From the NCBI GenBank assembly GCA_907165135.1, contig OU015567.1, positions 10,731,001 through 10,795,000 on the forward strand: a stretch of 64,000 nucleotides of DNA, read 5' to 3'. A model generated the notes under the pieces. The model did not search any database and had not been told where the DNA came from. It was given only the letters and a program-made list of their open reading frames with translations. Both the position numbers and the translations under genes were made by a program. The DNA is from Oikopleura dioica (taxonomy: Eukaryota > Chordata > Appendicularia > Copelata > Oikopleuridae). Shown in pieces: positions 56,340 to 64,000 of this stretch (the first letter of the stretch is position 1; the number at the start of each line of letters is the position of its first letter).

Positions 56340-56895
56340 TCATTCTTTTAGATTGAACTTTTCGATGATCTCTTTCACTTCCGTCAGGTTGAGAAATGCG
56401 TCGTACTAAAGGGCGATTTTAGTCATTCTTTTCTTTTTGTGTCTTCTTTTGAGGGTGAAGGATCGCTTTCTTACCCGGTCGATATCTTCTTGCAAGACCG
56501 CGATTTTCTTCGAAATTTCATCCAGATCTTCGAGTAGATCAATAACGGGTTGCTCTTGCTGAAGTCTGTAATTGGCGATCAAAATGAGTTCGTTGCATTT
56601 GCTCTCGACTTCTGGGTAGTGAGATACGTCTCTTGTGGCAAGGCGGGTGCCGATCTCGTGGAATAACTGCTTGATGTAGACGATATTTGAAGCGGTGTTC
56701 GTCAGCGCTAGGATTTGAGGGTAAGAAAGTTGTTTCAGTTAGTGGCTGGAAAGTTGTTGTTAGAGTATTTACCTTACCTAGAGCACCGTTCGCATCCCAG
56801 TCCAACGTTGCGATGTCTTCCAGCTTGTGCCTGATTCTTTCTCCAATCGGATTCGAAACATCAATAGTTTCCAGAATTTCATAAAAACTCGCCAT
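56340..56895 (-). CDS. Small helical protein of unknown function
   Basis: Starts MASFYEILETIDVSNPIGER, then HKLEDIATLDWDANGALG. After an intron it has NIVYIKQLFHEIGTRLATRD and a coiled-coil-like IDLLEDLDEISKKIAVLQED, ending KFNLKE. All predicted helix, no cysteines, ~125-130 residues. The ATG at 56895 follows TTTAG directly, 90 bp below RPS26. Its composition would suit a small complex subunit (dynactin, kinetochore or mediator type), but I cannot name it. Confidence 0.6.
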
Positions 56896-56984
56896 CTAAA
56901 CACAAACGGGTGTTATGAAAGGCGTTATCAGAGCTTTACAACTTTTGTTATTTTCAGAACAGAAAGTTATAAAACATCGATGAT

Positions 56985-57563
56985 TTATTTAGCAGCGTTC
57001 TGGCCGGGCTTTTGCTGCTGCTGTGGGCGACCGTATCGTGGTGGAGGGGTTCGGATCTTTCGGGCCTCTCGCGATCGGTTTCGCACGTGTCGGTGATGGA
57101 TGGCGGCAGAAACGCAGTAGTACTGCTTCAAGTACAGCTAGAAATAAAAAATTTAAAAGTTGAAAAGCTTTCTAATTCAAGATAATTAATCTTGGATTAA
57201 TAGAGAATTTATAAAAAAGTGAAGGATTTCCGATTAAATCTGAATGAAATTTCAATTTTCTCCTTCTTTGTTGTCGACAGTTTTCAGAAAAATTGTCGAT
57301 TTATTTGTCGAAAGAATTTACCTTGGGGAGAGCGTACTGCTCGTAGACCGAAGCTTCAGCCAAATCTCTCATGGAAGCGGCATCGACCATGTTTCGGACG
57401 ACGTACTTCTTGATGGCCTACGGAAAATCTACATTTCTGAATCAATTTGTGGAAAAATACCTTGTCCTTAGGGACACGAGCGGCAGAGTTTTCACATCGG
57501 ACGAATCGGACGTGTCCTCGGCCTTTCTTGTTTCGTCCGTTATTTCTGCGCTTCTTGGTCATT
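56985..57563 (-). CDS. RPS26: 40S ribosomal protein S26 with degenerate zinc site
   Basis: Starts [18 protein letters not shown] as in eS26. It continues [30 protein letters not shown] and [17 protein letters not shown], with end ...GQNAAK. The usual zinc ribbon cysteines are reduced: the segment reads [13 protein letters not shown] and [10 protein letters not shown], so two of the four ligands, and the third Cys of the CxxCxxC segment, are replaced. It sits in the small-subunit mRNA exit site. Operon-leading gene on the minus strand, divergent from LSM1. Confidence 0.95.
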
Positions 57564-58432
57564 TTGGTGTCCGAAACGTCTGAAACGCGTTTCATTTAAA
57601 TTTATTTTTAAGAAAAATGAAAGTGTCACAATATTTTTTAGGAAAAAGAAGAAAGTTCTGAGCAAATGTGGACTAATTTTTAAATCGAAGCAATAAAATA
57701 GCATTAAAAATTTGAACGGTTCTGAAGAAAAACTAGAATAGTCGACTAGAAAGGGATTTTCCAAAAGAAGAAAATTTCAACGAAGCCTAAAATGGCCTAA
57801 AATCCGTCAATTTTCGAGTTTCAAAAGCCGATTATCTTCTTGAAGGTATGATTAACTCTCTGACACGCCCTAGTGGCCTTCTGGAAGCACGGAAGGGCCA
57901 GAAAAAGCGTTCAAGATTTCTCTCGTATTTGTAATGCCTCCAATCAGCTCGGCGGCCCAACCAAACTACACGTGAACGCCTACGTCTGATTGGTGCGCTC
58001 AAGTCCGCGCCGCCAATGGAGATTGCGCGTTCTCGCATCTAACGCGCTAAATGAAGAAACAACGCGCTAAACTCATTCATTTCATTCCTCACTCTTTCTA
58101 TGACTCATGCTCTCGAGAAGTCCTCGCCAAATTCCATTTTCTATTCGTCCAAAATAATTTTTTATGAAAAATAATATTTTGTTTCTCATCTTTTTGATCA
58201 CCGTAACGGAAACAGTTTATCAAGAATTTTTTTATTTTCTAATAAAATTATTTTTAAAAATTTTAGTTTTCTAAAATTATTTAATAACTCTTATTCATTC
58301 ATAAACAACATTTCGTTGATGTCTCCTCGAATTTTCCGCTCCGAAAAATCTACGGCTTGATTTCTGATCTCAGATCAGTGATCTGAAACTGCATGCTATT
58401 GTCTGTAAAGGCCAGCTTCAGACTGTAATGAT
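57564..58432. promoter_or_regulatory. Divergent promoter between RPS26 and LSM1
   Basis: Holds three CCAAT-type boxes (57941-57945, inverted 57990-57994, 58014-58018) and a directly repeated AACGCGCTAA (58041-58050 and 58061-58070), which resembles E2F-type GCGC sites. The AT-rich flanks show no gene. Confidence 0.5.
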
Positions 58433-59067
58433 ATGACCGACTATTTACCGGGCACCGCTGGACTCATCGAGGACATTGACAAGAAGCATTTAGTCGTCTT
58501 GCGCGACGGTCGAACTCTGATCGGCATCCTCCGCGCGATCGACCAATTCGCTAATCTCGTTCTTCACCAGACAGTCGAACGCATCCACGTCGACGGGTTC
58601 TTTGGCGACATTCCCAGAGGAATTTTTGTTGTCAGAGGTACATCAAATTCTTCATTCATGCTACTATACCTAATCACTTAAAAAGGGATCTCTTATTGTA
58701 GAAGTAAAGATTTTTTTATACTACTTACTCTTGATTTGATAAAACATGATTTCCAGTTGTGATTTTCCGGGCATGTTGTGCCTTCTAATTTCCGGCATTT
58801 ATAAAATGAGACTCGGGTCCAGTATCTCACATATAAAATGAAATTCTGAAACTTTTTGTTTCAGGTGAAAACGTAGCCCTATTCGGCGAGGTAGATTTGG
58901 AAAATGAAAACCGTGGTAATCTGCAGGAAGTTTCCGTGGAAGAAATCCTCGAGTTGCACCAACAAGTGACTGCGAGAAAAGACGAACTCGAGCGTCGAAA
59001 ATCGAGAGCGATGCGCGAACGCGGCCTCATCCCTCACCAAGATGTCCCCGACGATCTTTATTTCTAA
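58433..59067 (+). CDS. LSM1: LSM1, U6-like snRNA-associated Sm-like protein
   Basis: Two exons (58433-58637 and 58865-59067) give 135 residues. Sm motif 1 is KKHLVVLRDGRTLIGILRAIDQFANLVL; Sm2 is IPRGIFVVRGENV. A charged helical tail follows (EEILELHQQV, KDELERRKSRAMRERG). LSM1 caps the LSM1-7 ring that drives mRNA decapping with PAT1 in P-bodies. First gene of an apparent plus-strand operon with LSM8 and PAXIP1. Confidence 0.95.
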
Positions 59068-59383
59068 CACTTCCCCACGAAAGCGTTTCAGAAGAATCTT
59101 CTTTTTTCTTCTTCGAAAAAACAGGGAGCATCGAAGAAATATTTATTAAAAAACAATCGAGCTCACCGAAAACACTCTCCATTAAAAAAAAACTCTCCTT
59201 CTACCATTATTGCTACTGTTATTATTTCCTCTCTTCTTCTGCTCAATTCAAGATTCGTCTAATAATCTTTTGGGTTTCCAGTGTGTGACAAATTCACTAG
59301 CCAAGCAATGCTCAGATAGCAAACGGTTTTTCACTGAAATTCACTTTTTCAGAAGAGGAAGCTCTCGAAGAAAGAAAAGGAAG

Positions 59384-59792
59384 ATGAGTGCGATGCTGGA
59401 TGCTCTTGTTGGAAACAAGGTCGAAATTGTTACGAATGATGGAAGGAACGGAGATTTACTTTATTCAGACAAACTTTGTTAATTTTGATTTATTTTGTCA
59501 TCATAAATCTCCACTGTCAGAGTTGTAGTTGGCATCCTAAAAGGACTTGATCAGGTGGTCAACGTGGTTCTAGCAAATACTGAAGAAAGAGTGTTCACGC
59601 CCGAGGGAGTCGATCGCCAGGCCCTCGGACTTTACCTGATTAGAGGAGACAATGTCGCCGTTATTGGTAATCCCATTAATTCCCTTTCTTCAATCATCTA
59701 TCTTGTTAGGCGCCGTTGATGAAAACACAGAACTTGGGATGGACTTTTCTACAATCAAAGCCCAGCAACTACCGCCAATCGTCCACGACTAA
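59384..59792 (+). CDS. LSM8: LSM8, nuclear U6 snRNA LSM ring subunit
   Basis: Three exons (59384-59445, 59521-59666, 59710-59792) give 96 residues, the same as human LSM8. It starts MSAMLDALVGNKVEIVTNDGR and continues VVVGILKGLDQVVNVVL, with Sm2 GLYLIRGDNVAVIG and tail VDENTELGMD. LSM8 replaces LSM1 in the nuclear ring that binds the U6 3' end. The intron after DGR has GA rather than GT at its 5' end. The ATG lies about 32 nt after a TTTTTCAG acceptor. Confidence 0.93.
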
Positions 59793-59996
59793 TTCCATCC
59801 CTAGCCCAAAAGTAATCACTTTTCTTCTGCCTTTCCTAATTAATTCTTTAGACTGCCCGAGACTCATGCAAGAAAAAAAAAGAAAAGCGAGAGAACTTTA
59901 CGCGCGTGATGTATATTTGAATCCTTCTATCCGTTCTAGTCCGTTCTACAATTTGAAAAGCCTATTTTCAATTCCTTAGATTTTTTTTATTTCAGA

Positions 59997-62900
59997 ATGT
60001 CCTATTTGGAAAATCTGACAATCACAATAATCGGACAGCCGGGGGACGGGCTTTCGAAGAAGATCGCCGACTCGGTCACAGCCGGCGGTGGAATTTTCGA
60101 CAAAAATGGAGTCTCCAAGGACACAACCCATGCGATTCTCGTCGGCTCGGAGAAAGACTACCTCAAGGAAATTGAAAAAGCAGTTGAAAATGGCGCTGCT
60201 GTGGTTCAACCCCGCTGGTTAGATGTCTGTTCTGTTCATCGACAAAAGATTCCGGTCCAGCCGTTCAAAATGATGCCTGGCCCAAGCCCGCTGTTTTCGG
60301 ACATGGTCTTCACCGCTTCCGGATTGAGTAAGGGCGACAAGATTAAGTTAGCTGCGTTGGTAACCTTCCACGGGGGAAAGTATACTCGTGCGCTAAATCA
60401 GAATACTACTCATCTAGTGACGCACAAGCCGATCGGAGAAAAGTACGATAAAGCACTGAATATTGGTAAGTTCTAAATACAGAGAGCCTTTGTTTGAACC
60501 GTTTTAAGATTTCATTCGTAAGGTTACTCCTGGTTGGGTCCTTACTTCGGCCAAAAGTAGAGCCTTGAAAAATACAGCTGATTATGATCCTGCAAACGTA
60601 ATTCCTGGTGCAGAGCACTTGCCTGATGCAGCACAGAAGAATGCACCAACAAATTCTTCATCAATCCAGACAGCATTGAAAACACCAGCCTCAGGCAGTC
60701 AAAAAGCTCCTAGCAAGGCTAAAAGTCGACGAAAACGAAGCCCCAACTCAGAACCTAAGAAAGCATCAACGAGAAAGACGAACAATAAGAAAAATTCGAA
60801 TTCTGTCGCGGCACAGAATAATTCTGGTAGTTCTGGACAGAAAGTAGTGAAAGTAGCCACGCCGGTTTCGACGATGGCGCCGCCAAATCAAGTCATTGCC
60901 GGTAATTCCTTGATTTAATCTTCAAGTAGAGTGTCGTGTCTTTTCAGGGCCGGTCTACTCAACTGCGCCCGCGTCACCATCAATTTCGACAGCTAGTCCC
61001 AGTTTCGTCCACCAGATTGTAACGCCACCGTCATCTCAAAGTCATAAAGGACAGGTGATTGCCGGGCCGACGAGAGGCCCTTCAAACCCATCTACTCCTA
61101 ATAATCAACCTCAATACATTGTCGTGTCAAGTTCTGCTCCTCAAATCTCTGGACAGATAATCGCTTCTTCGGGACCGGTTCAATCTGGCAATCAAGACGG
61201 ACAGACGCAAATTATCCAGAGTGTCTCTCCAATGATGGGAAATACGTCAAGCCCCCATGCACAGGTAAGCAGGTCAATTGGTTTCAACTTATCTATATGA
61301 AATATATAGATCATCAATAGCAGTCACCAAAGAGTGCTTAATGTTCCAGTTCAAATGACTGCCTCACAGTCAACGGGAGCTCATCCTCAGTCTCCAATGT
61401 TTATTCGACCGGTACAAGCATTCCCAGGAAACACGATTCAAATGGTCACGCAAAATGGAACTCAAGTTATTCATAGCCCAATCCAGCATCAACCACCACA
61501 ATCGCCACAGGTTCCTATCGATGAAATTGAAAGTGTTTTTATTGAAATTTAAGACGACACAAGCTCCACAAATGATGCAAGGGCAAATGATCGTGAATCA
61601 AGGAATCATCAGTCAACAAAATAACATCATCCATCAAGGACAGGTACCATCTTCCACAGCAAATCTCCTCTACCTTTCCTCTAGCCAAATATGATTCCAC
61701 AGCAAGTACAAGCTCTCCCATCTGTGCAAGGGCAACATATTGTCGTTCAACATCATCCGGGTCCTGGTCAATCGCCGAACACGCCGGTCCCCGTTCCTGT
61801 TCAAGAAGCCGTTCAAATGATTCCCAATCAGCAAATTGCTTCGCCAGGAGTAAAGATGGCTCACCAAGGAGCTCCGATGATGGTGAATCAAGCATATGCC
61901 CGGGAACATATACAACCTCAATATCAAAGACAAAACGCAATTCATCCAAATTATCAAAATGCAGGGATGCATCAGCCCGGTCTGCAGGAACGGGCTTTAT
62001 CTCATTAACTTTCTTGTTCTGATTTTATTTCGCTAGTAAGCTAATTATCGAGATTCCAATTATCGCCGATGAAGCTCCATTAAGTCGCCGCGTTCTCCAC
62101 TAGTTCCAGGTCATGCTCGGCGCATGCAAAAGCCGCAAATGCTCGTTCCAATAACATGTCCAGAAGAAGAGCTTCACTCCACTATCAAACACGAGCACGA
62201 ATACTTTACCGTCGAAAATGAATCTGATATTTCACCGAAATTCTTGTGCTTTATTGGGTGCGTTTTCTACTTTGCCCCTGATGTGAAAAAAGTTTGCAAA
62301 AAATGACGACTTCGCGAGACGCTTCTTGGATTGGAAAGGAAAGATTCAGCTTCACGGAGGACTTGTCGAAGACACCTATAATAAAGGAAGAGTTCTATCT
62401 GAAAGCCAATCATAGTAATCAATTAATTTTGATGAGCAGAAAAAGTGCGTCATCGTTTTAGCATAATAAATTTGAACTCGGATAATAGTCACTTGTACCC
62501 ACTTAGTGTCAGAGGATTGCGACACTGACGAAGTAAAAGCGGCACTGGCAGATCAAAAGCGATGCGTTTCCATTGCTTGGCTTGAATGGTGCGTCGAAAA
62601 GCGAAAAGTCAATCCTCCTCGCTGCCTGCTCCATGTTCCTACCCCTGGCTCTGCCAAACTCAACTTGAAAGACAAGTTTCGCGTTTCAACAAGCAATTTT
62701 CAACCCAAAACGAAGGAATACGTTCATTCAGGACTTCTACGACTTGGAATTACTGTTACAAAAATGCTGTATAAAGAAACTGACATGTTGATTGTTCCCA
62801 AAACTGTGGGGCAAAAGTATACAACGGCAATTTATCATGAAACCCCGTGTGTTTCTCTTCATTGGTTGAGAGAAGCTTTGCTCGGAATGCCAAGAGCTTT

Positions 62901-63969
62901 CAACGGGTAAGTAAAACGAACGAAAAACTTTTCCTAATCAAATCTAAGTGGCTGGCGGGAAGATTCCTACAAAGTCAACGACGGTTCAAAAGGCTTTCTA
63001 GCCCTCTGTCTAAGCGACAAAAACGAGTTTGATGCTAAAATGCTCAATGCTTGGAAGAAGCCGATTAAAATCGAAGCTGACTTCGAACTTCGAGCAAAAT
63101 TAAAGCGTGATTATCAAAACGCCAATCAAAATGAGATCAGCTCTCCGAACGGTCCACCAGACCAGAAGAAGCAGAAGATAACTTACAGAATGACGCCGCG
63201 TGTAATGCTTACTGGCTTTAATGCTCAAGAAACTAAAGATCTGTCTGAAAAGATAAAGGTATATCGTCTCATGATCGCTAGTAACGTCTTTAAGACTTTT
63301 TTCAAATTCTGAATATTTATGATTTCGGTTAATTAACCATTAATTAGGCCATTGGCGGAGAAATCGCGTCAGATACCGATATGACGCACCTAGTCGCAAA
63401 AGAATTCCGAAGAACAGTCAAATGGTACTGCGCCATGCACATCGTTAAATACGTTGTTACTCCCGAATGGGTCAACGAGTCATTCAGCTCGAAATGGTTC
63501 CTCGACGAAGATAAGTTTTGGCTGAGCGATCCTCGCAAAGAACAACTCTTCAATTTTCACATTAGACAGAGTGTAGAGCGCGCGAGGGAGCACCGTGTTT
63601 TCAATGGATATCGCTTTGCTTTGCTTTCTGACAAGATTGTTCCAGCTCCTGATGTACTGGAGAAAATAATTAGGTCCGGCGGCGGGCGGTTTTTGACAGC
63701 GATGCCGAGTATCAAGTCCCTGCTTTCAGTAAAGAAGCAGAGAGACGAAGATCCTCGTTCTTGCTGGCCCGGTAATTAAATCTTTTACTGTTTGATTCTA
63801 TTCTGATATTCTAGTGATAATCATCGCCAACAACGATAAAGCGTCCATGGAACAAGTGCGACTATTGCGCGACTCTCAGGAGAATGTTCGAACGCTTTCT
63901 AGGCGACATCGGCTTTTAGCCGGTGCTTTGTTATTATGTTATTCTGTCGCGAGGCCTGAATGTTATTAG
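59997..63969 (+). CDS. PAXIP1: PAX-interacting protein 1 (PTIP), multi-BRCT
   Basis: The ATG is 1 nt after TTTCAG. N-terminal BRCT pair: GGGIFDKNGVSKDTTHAILVG ... WLDVC, then LVTFHGGKYTRALNQNTTHLVT ... VTPGWVL. The middle (60570-62110) is Lys/Ser then Gln/Pro-rich, as in PTIP. C-terminal BRCTs include FLCFIGCVF, RCVSIAWLEWCVEKRKVNPP, GLLRLGITVTKMLYKETDML ... CVSLHWLREALLG, and MLTGFNAQETKDLSEKI ... THLVAKEF ... YVVTPEWVNESF, then GYRFALLSDKIVPAPDVL ... SGGGRFL. Stop at 63969. PTIP partners with MLL3/4 (KMT2C/D) and 53BP1 in chromatin and DNA damage responses. About 15 exons; those in the Gln-rich part are approximate. Confidence 0.9.
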
Positions 63970-64000
63970 AATCAAAATGCAGACAGCTATCGATATATCA

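Noticed and set aside
61979-62110. Second GA-AG intron in PAXIP1 (GAACGGG start)
   Set aside because: A canonical GT-AG intron from 61979 to about 62110 keeps the frame, so no unusual site is needed.

Overview
This is a compact chordate genome window whose architecture points to a larvacean tunicate, most likely Oikopleura. Genes are tightly packed, many introns are 35-50 bp, and polycistron-like runs of genes have an AG splice acceptor a few bases before each start codon, as expected for spliced-leader trans-splicing. At least one GA-AG-type intron is likely (LSM8), and there is a Ty3/gypsy element. The species call is inference. The gene families were recognised from conserved motifs by eye.

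Layout. 1-6040: a truncated minus-strand mosaic secreted protein (CUB, TSP1, SRCR) and two poorly resolved small genes. 6553-11840: HDHD5-like phosphatase (+), a 581-bp fold-back element, EEF1D/EEF1B (-), and an unknown gene (+). 13306-16658: a 3-O-sulfotransferase-like enzyme and a double Kazal inhibitor (both -). 17406-23841: a minus-strand operon KANSL3 > HINT3 > HD phosphohydrolase > CELF, with a complete plus-strand claudin-like tetraspan gene nested in one KANSL3 intron. 24093-35031: SMG8 (-), split by an 8.1-kb LTR retrotransposon. 35794-47201: dynein intermediate chain, AKAP17A, NCAPH and an actin-related protein, all minus; NCAPH and the dynein chain carry fold-back elements in introns. 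47656-50333: three plus-strand genes for small secreted or membrane proteins, one built of four near-identical 16-residue cysteine motifs. 50584-57563: minus run RPS26 > unknown > RPS10 > LACTB2 > HEATR6. 58433-63969: plus run LSM1 > LSM8 > PAXIP1.

The central result is the retrotransposon. Its two 302-bp LTRs look identical and it is flanked by a 4-bp duplication (AACT). It sits inside an SMG8 coding exon, so this haplotype appears to lack the SMG8 C-terminus. The insertion must be very recent and may be polymorphic. Within the element, gag and pol are joined by a textbook -1 frameshift signal (A AAA AAC directly before the gag stop, then a perfect 9-bp hairpin). A one-base frame break in an A7 run separates RNase H from integrase. 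An extra non-envelope ORF lies 3' of integrase.

Most genes are housekeeping: translation (EEF1D, RPS10, RPS26), mRNA decay and splicing (LSM1, LSM8, SMG8, CELF), and chromatin and chromosomes (KANSL3, PAXIP1, NCAPH). Exon boundaries were hand-derived; those quoted exactly were checked for reading frame and others are approximate.
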